A stretch of 64,000 nt of DNA from Methylophaga sp. (GTDB taxonomy: Bacteria; Pseudomonadota; Gammaproteobacteria; Nitrosococcales; Methylophagaceae), in NCBI RefSeq assembly GCF_009711715.1, contig NZ_VENF01000013.1, positions 59,728 to 123,727 on the forward strand. Reading direction: 5' to 3'. The first letter of the stretch is position 1. Each line of letters opens with the position of its first letter. The notes beneath the pieces are model-generated. The model was not told where the DNA came from and ran no database searches. It worked only from the letters and a program-made list of their open reading frames with translations. The translations under genes and the position numbers were made by a program. Below, in pieces: positions 48,929 to 56,290 of this stretch.

Positions 48929-49684
48929 TTATTGCTGGCTGAATACGGTTTTTAATAATTCGGTGGTGCGGGCAGCTGGATTTTCGCGGATTTTTTTCTC
49001 CTCTACTGCCAGCATGGTGAACAAACCATCAAGCGCTTTTTGTGTAACGTAATCGGGCAGATCCACGTTCAGTTCCTCACCGACAACCGGCACACTGGCG
49101 ATCCTGTCGCTGATTTGATTGTAATAATGGGTTGAACCTACCTGGTCCAGCGATTGTTCAATACTGGGACGGAATAATTCGGTTAGCCGGCTACTGGTCT
49201 GCTCTTTGAAATACTGAGTGGCAGCGTTGTCCGGACCATTAAGAATGTTTTTGGCATCTTTAATCGTCATATTCCTGATGGCATCAACCATAATCGAGCT
49301 GGCTTCCGGGGCCGCTTCTTCAGCCGCGCGGTTCATGCTGGTCTGAAACTCGTCGGCCAGATCGCTCATGCCCACCTGACGCAGCAGATTGCCAACCTTC
49401 TCGACCTGGGGCGGCAGAGGAATACGAATCCTGGGGTTGCCGAGGTAACCGTCGGTCTGGCTGACGGTGTCAATGGCGCGTTTGCTGCCGATACTGAGCG
49501 CTTCCTTGAGACCCGATACCATTGTGCTGCTATCGAGCGTGCTGGTGGCATTCTGCTCACCGGGTAACAGCGTTTTGCCAGCCTCTTTCAGATCATCCAG
49601 CATGGTGTTCCAGTCAGCGCTGGCAGTATTGAGCATGAGAAAGGGACTGAAAAGCAAGGTGATTACGAACGCTCTGGCTTTCAT
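48929..49684 (-). CDS. DUF4197 family periplasmic protein
   Basis: 251 residues with a signal peptide (about 1-23, ending NTASA). The mature part is helical and matches DUF4197: ALSIGSKRAIDTVSQTDGYL, then RNMTIKDAKNILNGPDNAAT and QKALDGLFTMLAVEEKKIR. No function is established for this family. AAAGGA precedes the ATG. No terminator is evident between it and the haem protein gene downstream. Confidence 0.85.
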   Translation of the reverse strand: MKARAFVITLLFSPFLMLNTASADWNTMLDDLKEAGKTLLPGEQNATSTLDSSTMVSGLKEALSIGSKRAIDTVSQTDGYLGNPRIRIPLPPQVEKVGNLLRQVGMSDLADEFQTSMNRAAEEAAPEASSIMVDAIRNMTIKDAKNILNGPDNAATQYFKEQTSSRLTELFRPSIEQSLDQVGSTHYYNQISDRIASVPVVGEELNVDLPDYVTQKALDGLFTMLAVEEKKIRENPAARTTELLKTVFSQQ

Positions 49685-50049
49685 AACGATTTCCTTTTGC
49701 TTATTGCAGCGGCATTGCTGACAACGTTTGACTTCATTGTCGCTGATGCAGTAACGCAGTCAAGTTAAATACGGGCTGAGATGATGAATAATAACGATGA
49801 CAGCTTGAGGTTAATTTCGAAGCTTTTAAACGGCATTCATCGACACACAAATTATTGTCTGCCGATCAAGGCTGAATCCAGTTGATTTCACGTGCCGTAC
49901 GATCACCTACCATGGCAGCCCGTAAACTGGAGGGCATCATCGCTTCATTTTTATTTAGCGAAATGCGACCAGCCATAATTTCGGCATTCGAAGTTCGAAA
50001 ATAAACCCAACCATCTGTTCCATACAGATAGTCTGTGTTTAGAATCGAT
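49685..50049. other. Intergenic DNA next to the TnpB element, with an orphan frame
   Basis: No convincing gene. A minus-strand frame of 74 codons (49866-50090) begins inside the transposon end (MPNACG...) and continues into flanking DNA to a stop at 49866. The part outside the element could be the 3' end of a broken host gene (ends AREINWIQP), but it resembles nothing I know. Confidence 0.35.
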
Positions 50050-50200
50050 TGACAGTTCAAGGTCCACCTCAGCCCGCAGGCGTTGGGCATAACCGAATGA
50101 TTATGCTACGCGGCGAACTCCCTGTCCGTTTATCCCCATGGATGGGGTGTATGCAGAAGCATCGTCAGGAACGATGCCTGCGCCCCAAAATGGGCAATTC
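50050..50200 (-). ncRNA. Possible omega-RNA (reRNA) of TnpB
   Basis: In studied TnpB elements a guide RNA overlaps the 3' end of tnpB and the right end, with its guide part taken from flanking DNA. The stretch after the stop here has the usual layout, including an AACGCCTGCGGGC segment that can fold. The extent is a guess by analogy; guide bases would lie just below about 50050. Confidence 0.35.
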
Positions 50201-51324
50201 CCGTGCACCTCACGGTATTGTTTTAACCCTTCGGTTAAGATATTGTTCGCCGCGTTGATGTCCCTGTCGTGCAAAGTCTCACACTTGAGGCAACGCCATT
50301 GCCTGACTGAGAGCGGCAATGCCTTAAGCTTATGCTCGCAACAGGAGCAGGTTTTGCTGCTAGGATACCAGCGGTCAACCACAACAATATCACGGCCGGA
50401 CCAGCCGGCCTTGTATTCCAGCATACGCCGGAGCTCACCCAAGGCATTATCAGACAACGCCCTGGCCAGTTTGTGATTTTTCACCATGCCTTTCACGTTC
50501 AAATCTTCCAGGCAAATGACTTGGTTTTCGCTGATAAGCCTGGAACTGGTCTTATGGTGAAAATCACGCCGTATATCGGCAATCCGTTCATGCAACCGTG
50601 CTATTTTCAGGCGTATTGCCTGTCTTCGATTTGACCCTTTCTTGCGACGGGCTAAAACCCGCTGCAGCCTGGCCAGCTTGTGCTGGGCCTTGTGGTACGA
50701 TTTCACCGGCGCGATTTTCTCGCCGGTTGAAACCGTGACCAAATCCTTGATGCCGACATCCAGCCCCACGACCATAGGCACTGCCGGCCTGGCCTCAAAT
50801 ACTTCCTCGCAGCTGAACGAGACATAGAATTTACCTGACGCAGTTTTGCTTAACGTCACCATCTTGGGCACGCCGGCCACGCGCCTGGACCAGCGCAATT
50901 TCAGCTTGCCTAGCTTGGGCAGTTGGATAGATTCTGCGCCCGGGGTATTGCTGAAGGCTCTGGCAATATGGCGCTGGTCCAGCTGGTAGCGGATGGATTG
51001 CTTGTCATGCTTGGATTTAAACTTCGGAAAGCGGGCACGGCCATCGAAAAAGGCCTTGAACGCCTTGTCCAAATCAATCAGTTTCTGGGTATGACAAGCG
51101 GCGGTGGCCTGCCTCAGAAAATCAAAGCGGCTGGTCTTTTTAATTTGGCCAATGAGTTTTGACAGGCCGACATAGTTGAGTGATTCCTTGCGGCGCTGCC
51201 AGGCCTTGTTTCTGGCGTTGAGTGCGAAGTTGTATACGAACCGGGCATGACCAAACTCAATGGCCAGCTGTTGCTGCTGCGCCCGGGTTGGGTAAAACCG
51301 GAATCGGTAACTTCGCTGAATCAT
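50101..51324 (-). CDS. tnpB: TnpB, RNA-guided nuclease of an IS200/IS605-type element
   Basis: 407 residues. The N-terminal MIQRSYRFRFYPTRAQ and the wedge region are typical. The RuvC-like triad is complete: Asp189 (GLDVGIKD), Glu273 (CLEDLNV) and Asp355 (HDRDINAAN). The zinc ribbon is intact with Cys326, Cys329, Cys345 and Cys348. No frameshift is present, so it is probably active. The promoter places the transcription start at or next to the ATG, so the mRNA seems leaderless, and no Shine-Dalgarno site is present. Confidence 0.93.
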   Translation of the reverse strand: MIQRSYRFRFYPTRAQQQQLAIEFGHARFVYNFALNARNKAWQRRKESLNYVGLSKLIGQIKKTSRFDFLRQATAACHTQKLIDLDKAFKAFFDGRARFPKFKSKHDKQSIRYQLDQRHIARAFSNTPGAESIQLPKLGKLKLRWSRRVAGVPKMVTLSKTASGKFYVSFSCEEVFEARPAVPMVVGLDVGIKDLVTVSTGEKIAPVKSYHKAQHKLARLQRVLARRKKGSNRRQAIRLKIARLHERIADIRRDFHHKTSSRLISENQVICLEDLNVKGMVKNHKLARALSDNALGELRRMLEYKAGWSGRDIVVVDRWYPSSKTCSCCEHKLKALPLSVRQWRCLKCETLHDRDINAANNILTEGLKQYREVHGNCPFWGAGIVPDDASAYTPSMGINGQGVRRVA

Positions 51325-51330
51325 TGAATA

Positions 51331-51359
51331 AATACAACATAAACAGCTTGTTATGTCAA
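51331..51359 (-). promoter_or_regulatory. tnpB promoter
   Basis: TTGACA (51354-51359), 17-base spacer, TGTATT (51331-51336). Only 6 bases separate the -10 box from the ATG. The spacer is part of an imperfect palindrome (ACATAA...TTATGT, 51337-51356) that could bind a regulator. Confidence 0.6.
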
Positions 51360-51427
51360 TCTATTCTCAACATTTTCTCAAGCATTGATTCGCTGAAAAT
51401 TGTCCTCGTCGCAAGCTCCAAATGACT

Positions 51428-51446
51428 TAACAGGCTGCGCCTGTTA
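51428..51446. repeat. Perfect hairpin, possible left-end structure of the element
   Basis: TAACAGGC-TGC-GCCTGTTA: 8-base arms, 3-base loop, about 100 bases upstream of tnpB. A second perfect repeat (GAATTTTGT, 51455-51477, 9-base arms) lies just beyond it, overlapping the end of the orphan frame. One of the two may be the recognition hairpin. Confidence 0.45.
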
Positions 51447-51475
51447 TTTTCCGGGAATTTTGTTCCAGACAAAAT

Positions 51476-51781
51476 TCAAAACCGGATCCGGTTCAGGTTG
51501 GAGGTATTATCCGGTGTGTGTTGATAAGCCCGATAGCGCAGTTTAAGACTCCAAAAGCTGGCATTGAACATGCCGGCATCTTCTGGTAGGGCGGGTGGCA
51601 GTGAGGTAATTGGCTGTCCCAGCTGAGTGATGACAGGTTGCTCAACAGCGAGTTCAAACTCGCGACCACTTCGACTGAAGAACTGATCGATTGCCTGAAA
51701 GTCAGTATGCCAAGCAGAGTAACAATACGGACATGACGGAATGAAAAGACTTTCATCAGCGTTGGTTATTATGACAGGCAT
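51476..51781 (-). pseudogene. Orphan frame of 101 codons, possibly a gene remnant
   Basis: The frame reads like a real protein (IDQFFSRSGREFELAVEQP, then GMFNASFWSLKLRYRAYQ) but its only ATG lies inside the T-run of the preceding cold-shock terminator and has no ribosome binding site. I therefore suspect the 3' part of a gene that lost its beginning. I do not recognise the family. It ends next to the TnpB element. Confidence 0.35.
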
Positions 51782-51812
51782 AAAAAAAGCCGGTCAGCTC
51801 AAGCTGACCGGC
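51782..51812 (-). terminator. Rho-independent terminator of the cold-shock gene
   Basis: Perfect 11-base stem (GCCGGTCAGCT, 51789-51799, with 51802-51812) and seven T on the minus strand (51782-51788), 24 bases after the stop. Confidence 0.92.
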
Positions 51813-51835
51813 CTTCGAATTCTATATGCAAGCCA

Positions 51836-52045
51836 TTATCCCGGGACAACGTTTTCCGCTTGTGGACCTTTCTGTCCCTGAGTCACCTGCATCGTGACGT
51901 TTTGTCCTTCTTTCAATGTTCTGAAGCCCTCTGCCTGAATCGCAGTATGATGAACGAAGACATCCGGGCCATCCACCTGTTCAATAAAACCGAATCCTTT
52001 AGCATCATTGAACCACTTAACCTTTCCTGTTACTTGATCTGCCAT
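51836..52045 (-). CDS. Cold-shock protein, CspA family
   Basis: 69 residues from the ATG at 52045 with GAGG upstream; the frame has another start 4 codons earlier without a site. Single cold-shock domain with RNP1 (KGFGFI) and RNP2-like (VFVHHTAI) motifs; binds single-stranded nucleic acid. The preceding leader of about 75 bases is typical of CspA-type genes. Own terminator, so monocistronic. Confidence 0.95.
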   Translation of the reverse strand: MADQVTGKVKWFNDAKGFGFIEQVDGPDVFVHHTAIQAEGFRTLKEGQNVTMQVTQGQKGPQAENVVPG

Positions 52046-52364
52046 AATCAACCTCAATCTTTAAAACAATGTCAGCGCTTTCCAGTGCCGACGAACTAAC
52101 CCTAACTGCTTCAAACGAAGCTTATTGCATTGTACGCCTAAAAAATGCAAAGAAGTCAGCATTTTGCGTCAATAAATGCAAAAAAAATTGTTAACTGTTC
52201 GTGTTTTTTTAAGCCGGATTTTAAGCTGATCTGGCAATAAATATAATAATATCAATAACTTAAAAAGAAAGTGGATAGTCGGAGAAATCAGAAGTCAATC
52301 AGCTTAATAAATGGCTTCTGATTATCAAAAGTTCGCATTTCTGCGCGGGTGATAGTTATGAGGC
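52046..52364 (-). promoter_or_regulatory. AT-rich leader and promoter region of the cold-shock gene
   Basis: No gene lies in these 319 bases. A minus-strand TACAAT (52129-52134) is the likely -10 box, with CTGACT or TGACTT at 18-19 bases as weak -35, giving a leader of about 77 bases. From 52140 to 52270 the sequence is very AT-rich with A and T runs. A long imperfect hairpin at 52284-52322 may weakly terminate the yggX transcript. Confidence 0.4.
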
Positions 52365-52631
52365 TTACTCAGGAACAAAATCAGCCGGTGGTGCAGAGCC
52401 GTCACCGAAGAAGAATTTTTCCATTTCGGCTTTCAGAAAAGCCTGTGATTTGGGGTCAGCCAGCGACAAACGGTATTCATTGATCAGCATGGTCTGCTGA
52501 CTCAGCCACATTTGCCAGGCTTCCTTGGAGACCGACTCATAAATCTTTTTACCCATTTCTCCCGGGTAGGGGGGAAAGTCGAGACCTTCAGCTTCTTTAT
52601 TGAGTTTGACGCAATGAACAGTGCGTGACAT
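52365..52631 (-). CDS. yggX: Probable Fe(2+)-trafficking protein YggX
   Basis: 88 residues, family length. Small cytoplasmic protein that protects iron-sulfur proteins from oxidative damage. Typical features are the N-terminal RTVHCVKL with the conserved Cys, [17 protein letters not shown] and [18 protein letters not shown] (shortened). AGAGGG precedes the ATG. It follows mutY directly, as in E. coli; MutY carries an iron-sulfur cluster. Confidence 0.95.
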   Translation of the reverse strand: MSRTVHCVKLNKEAEGLDFPPYPGEMGKKIYESVSKEAWQMWLSQQTMLINEYRLSLADPKSQAFLKAEMEKFFFGDGSAPPADFVPE

Positions 52632-52647
52632 AAGTGCCCTCTGATAA

Positions 52648-53691
52648 TTAATTCAACGATTTCAAAAATGATTTCACCGGTGCCGGCAGGCCCAGTTCAA
52701 AAGTGTCCTTTATTCTATACCAGTTGCCATAATCTTTGTCGGCGACACCATTAACACTGCACTGCAGCAGAGTAGGGTAAATCTCTAGCCTGAAATGGGT
52801 GAAGACATGCTGTAATGGTGATAATGCCCTCTGGGAATGAATTTGTAATTGCCAGCGCTGCTGACAATATTGCCTGGCGACCTCTCCGTCCCTCATTTCC
52901 GGAAAGCTCCACAAACCACCCCAGATTCCCTGTTGCGGACGTTGCTCCAACAGCACCTCGCCAACCTCATTTTGCATGACCAGCCAGTGTGTTTGCCGGG
53001 TTGGAATATTTTTTTTGGGCTTTTTGCCGGGATAGGCCCCGGGTTGACCCAATGCATAAGCCTGACAATGTGTCTGCATAGGACAGCGCTGGCAGTCCGG
53101 TTTGCTGCGAGTGCAAAGAGTCGCACCTAAATCCATTTGTGCCTGGATATAGTTGGCGATGCGTTGCTCCGGAAGTAATTCCTCGGCGTATTGCCAGAGC
53201 CGGTTCTCGACCTGTTTGATGCCGGGCCAGCCTTCGACAGCAAAAAAGCGGGCCAACACCCGTTTGACATTGCCATCCAGAATCGGAAAGCGCTGATGGT
53301 AGGCCAGGGTTAATATGGCACCGGCAGTTGAGCGGCCGATACCGGGCAATTCCATCAGGGTTTCAAGGCTGGCGGGCATATGGCCATTGAACTCATTGAC
53401 AACCAGGTGCGCTGTTTTATGAAGGTTTCGGGCCCGGGCGTAGTAACCGAGGCCGGACCACTGGGCCAGTACCGCATCCTGTTTGGCGGCAGCCAGCGTT
53501 TCAATATCCGGAAAGTGCCGGATAAAGCGTTGATAGTAGTCAATAACGGTACTGACCTGGGTCTGCTGCAGCATGATTTCTGACAGCCAGACATGATAGG
53601 GCGTCGGTTTCTGCTGCCAGGGCAGGTCCTTACGGCCATGCTGGTCATACCAGTCAAGCAAGGCTTGTGCGAAATTGAAAGTTTTGGCCAT
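52648..53691 (-). CDS. mutY: A/G-specific adenine glycosylase MutY
   Basis: Removes adenine mispaired with 8-oxoguanine. 347 residues: helix-hairpin-helix domain ([14 protein letters not shown]) with catalytic Asp in the following loop ([12 protein letters not shown]), a 4Fe-4S motif C-x6-C-x2-C-x5-C ([17 protein letters not shown]), and a C-terminal NUDIX-like domain for 8-oxoG recognition. Located between asmA and yggX, with the asmA terminator just ahead of its start. Confidence 0.96.
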   Translation of the reverse strand: MAKTFNFAQALLDWYDQHGRKDLPWQQKPTPYHVWLSEIMLQQTQVSTVIDYYQRFIRHFPDIETLAAAKQDAVLAQWSGLGYYARARNLHKTAHLVVNEFNGHMPASLETLMELPGIGRSTAGAILTLAYHQRFPILDGNVKRVLARFFAVEGWPGIKQVENRLWQYAEELLPEQRIANYIQAQMDLGATLCTRSKPDCQRCPMQTHCQAYALGQPGAYPGKKPKKNIPTRQTHWLVMQNEVGEVLLEQRPQQGIWGGLWSFPEMRDGEVARQYCQQRWQLQIHSQRALSPLQHVFTHFRLEIYPTLLQCSVNGVADKDYGNWYRIKDTFELGLPAPVKSFLKSLN

Positions 53692-53701
53692 AGTCAGACA
53701 G

Positions 53702-53736
53702 AAAAAAAGCCCACGACTGCTCCTGAGTCGTGGGCT
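53702..53736 (-). terminator. Rho-independent terminator of asmA
   Basis: Perfect 11-base stem (AGCCCACGACT, 53708-53718, with 53726-53736), 7-base loop, seven T on the minus strand. It lies only 11 bases ahead of the mutY ATG, so mutY must have a promoter within the end of asmA or rely on read-through. Confidence 0.9.
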
Positions 53737-53753
53737 GGATCATTAGTTTGGAT

Positions 53754-56222
53754 CTAGAAGAAGTTTTTCAGTTTGTCCTTAACCGCATCTTCCAGTTGTT
53801 TTTCGGGAGCTTTTTCTTCTTCAGCCGGTGCTTCTTCTGCGCTGGTCTCTTCGCCGCTAGCGTCAGTTTGCTCGGTTTCAGCATCGGTCGCTGACTCTTC
53901 TGTGTCAGCTTCCGTTCCTAAAGCACCACCTAGCAGACCACCAAGATCGTCACCCAGTTTTTCTTTCAGCTTTTCTTCTGCCTTGCCCTTGAGTTCTTCC
54001 TTGGCTTTATCTTTGACCATACCGGCCAAATCAACACTGGGTTTGGGGTTGCTGAAAGTACCGGTGATTTTGACCGGGATGGTCAGGCCTTTCAATTCAG
54101 CCAGTTCCTTGCCGCCCTGACCGGAGATGGTACCCACAACCGCGACTTTCAGATTGTAGTCAATGGTCTCACTGGGCAGGCTGGCCTGACCGGCCCCATT
54201 GATGCGCAGCAGGGGGGATTTGAGTGCCAGGTCCTGGTTATCAATGACGCCGTTATTGGCGGTGAAAGTCCCACTCAGGGTGGAGAAGTCAGTCTGTACC
54301 GGTGCATCTGATTCAGGCAGCTTCTGGCCGGACAGCGCTGCTTTTGCCTTGCGAATCGCTTCGGCGATGTTGATGCCTTTGAGGGCACCATCGGTGAAGG
54401 AAAAGCCCCCATTGCCGCTCAGGGTCTGCTTGATTTCCTCGACGGTTGCACCGCTGCCGTTGAGTTTGGCATTGGCATTGGCTGTGCCGGTAATCTTGGC
54501 CTCGCCGGTCATATCCTTGAGCAGGGGTTCTGCCTGAACGCCTTTGACACTCTCGTCGATAGCCAGTTTAAGTTTGTCACCGCGCGCATCGAGACTGACG
54601 TTACCGTTATATTGACCCTGATACAGGTCAGCGCGCATCGGTGTCAGCTTTACCAGGCCGTTTTCTGCATTGATGGTGACATGGATGTTTTCGCTGGTCA
54701 GGCCACTTGCTGTCATTTTACCGATATCGATGCTGCCTTTGGCATTGATTTGACGCAGCGTATCCAGCGGTAACTGGCTGGGGCCACCCGCCGCAGTGCT
54801 TGCCGGAGAGCCTGCCGGCTTGGCCTGGCTTTCTTCAACCGGTGGCAGATAGCGATCCAGATCAATTTGATCCAGTTTCAGATTGAAATTGAAGCCGGGA
54901 TTAGTGAAGTTGTTGACGGCAAACTGGCCGGTGAGCTTGCTTTGGTCCAGAATCAGGTCCAGTTGTTTGGCATTGACACTGGAAGTTGAGCCTTCCAGTT
55001 CGGCGCTCAGCGCCACTTTTTCCAAAGTGCTGTTATCGGCCATTGTCGGCAGTTCAATATTCATATCATTCGCTAGCTTACGCAGGTTGAAGGGTTGAAT
55101 ATGAACATTGCCGGCAAAGCCCGGGTTGTCACCCAGAATGTTATTCGCCTTGATGTCTCCTTCCATCAGCAGTTCCTGCAGCTTGAGGCGCAAAGCTGAA
55201 AGCGTGACGGTCTGTTGATCCAGGTTGGCGCTGACATTGCTGGTCAGTTCCAGTTGCGCCTGTTCACCCGGCAGCGAAGGCGCCGTGATGTCAGCCGTCA
55301 GGTTAAGCCCGTCAATCGTGGTTTGCTGACTGGCAAGATTGCTGTTGACCTGTCCGGTCAGCTTGGCATCAATAGACTGCTGTTCATTGTTGGCTTTGGC
55401 CGTCAGCACCATATCGCTGACCGTGACCAGTTGTTTGGCCATATCGGCATTGATATCACCTTCCAAAGCCAGATCAGCCTGTGAGAACGGCAATGCCTTG
55501 CCCTGGGCGATAGTGGTGAAGTTCAGATCGGTGAGGGCATATTGCTGTTTCTCCATGTCTACCATGACGTCAGAGTTCAGTGTGACATGGGCTTTGACTT
55601 CCGGCTTGGAACTAATCAGGTCAAAAGCCATATCCAGCGAGGTCGGTTCGCCCGGCACCAGTGGATCGGTAGTCAGATTGAGGTTACGCAGTTGGTAATT
55701 GACGCCCTGAGAAGCATCAGACCACAGGATGTTGGCGTTTGAGAGTTTGACGCCGGCGATGCTGACAGCTGCCAGTGCAGGGCCGGCTTTGTCTTCGCTC
55801 GGCTTGGGCTGTTCCTCGGCCACTTCTTCAGCCTGAGTCAGATCCTCCCAGTTGGTCTGACCTTCTTTATTGGTTTCCAGATTTAGGACAAGACCATCAA
55901 GTACAACGGTGTCCATTTCCAGTTGCTTTTTCAGCAGCGGCATTAGTTTGATGCGGATTTCTGCCTGTTCAACTTTGGCGAAGGAATCAGCCTTGAAACC
56001 CTCGGCATTACTCAGTGAGAGAGGGCCGAGTTCCAATGCAATCCATGGGAAGACCGATAGCTCTATATCACCCTGCAACGTCAGGTTACGTCCGGTGACT
56101 TTCTCTACCTGAGTGGAAATTTCATCTTTATAGTCGTTGGGATCAACAACAAATGGCAATGCGACCAGACCGGCCACGATAATCAAAATGATGGCAAAAA
56201 GCAGTTTTAGGGCAATGCGCAT
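53754..56222 (-). CDS. asmA: AsmA family protein
   Basis: 822 residues from the ATG at 56222; the frame is open 16 codons further up, but MRIALKLLFAIILIIVAGLV is the natural membrane-anchor start. One N-terminal helix (about 5-25), then a long periplasmic repeat-rich beta structure of the AsmA/TamB-like type, with the C-terminal AsmA domain (GNGGFSFTDGALKGINIAE). The end is a low-complexity Glu/Ala/Thr-rich tail and a basic helix. Family members affect outer-membrane lipid transport and assembly. Confidence 0.9.
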   Translation of the reverse strand: MRIALKLLFAIILIIVAGLVALPFVVDPNDYKDEISTQVEKVTGRNLTLQGDIELSVFPWIALELGPLSLSNAEGFKADSFAKVEQAEIRIKLMPLLKKQLEMDTVVLDGLVLNLETNKEGQTNWEDLTQAEEVAEEQPKPSEDKAGPALAAVSIAGVKLSNANILWSDASQGVNYQLRNLNLTTDPLVPGEPTSLDMAFDLISSKPEVKAHVTLNSDVMVDMEKQQYALTDLNFTTIAQGKALPFSQADLALEGDINADMAKQLVTVSDMVLTAKANNEQQSIDAKLTGQVNSNLASQQTTIDGLNLTADITAPSLPGEQAQLELTSNVSANLDQQTVTLSALRLKLQELLMEGDIKANNILGDNPGFAGNVHIQPFNLRKLANDMNIELPTMADNSTLEKVALSAELEGSTSSVNAKQLDLILDQSKLTGQFAVNNFTNPGFNFNLKLDQIDLDRYLPPVEESQAKPAGSPASTAAGGPSQLPLDTLRQINAKGSIDIGKMTASGLTSENIHVTINAENGLVKLTPMRADLYQGQYNGNVSLDARGDKLKLAIDESVKGVQAEPLLKDMTGEAKITGTANANAKLNGSGATVEEIKQTLSGNGGFSFTDGALKGINIAEAIRKAKAALSGQKLPESDAPVQTDFSTLSGTFTANNGVIDNQDLALKSPLLRINGAGQASLPSETIDYNLKVAVVGTISGQGGKELAELKGLTIPVKITGTFSNPKPSVDLAGMVKDKAKEELKGKAEEKLKEKLGDDLGGLLGGALGTEADTEESATDAETEQTDASGEETSAEEAPAEEEKAPEKQLEDAVKDKLKNFF

Positions 56223-56290
56223 AGTCAATATATTCCGTTTATGAAGAGAAATCCTGCAATACCCCATCATGATAGGACATGATGGCGGTT

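Larger units (their letters stand above)
50050..51446 (-). mobile_element. IS200/IS605-type element carrying only tnpB (IS1341-like)
   Basis: A complete tnpB with no tnpA beside it. Ends are approximate. The left end is placed at a perfect hairpin TAACAGGC-TGC-GCCTGTTA (51428-51446), since these elements carry subterminal hairpins instead of inverted repeats. The right end is placed just beyond the GCCCGCAGGCGTTGGGC structure (50072-50088) after the tnpB stop. With no TnpA it could move only if one is supplied elsewhere. Confidence 0.6.

Noticed and set aside
51480..51493. Perfect palindrome AACCGGATCCGGTT
   Set aside because: It lies within the last codons of the orphan frame, has no spacer or partner copy in the window, and such 14-mers can arise by chance.
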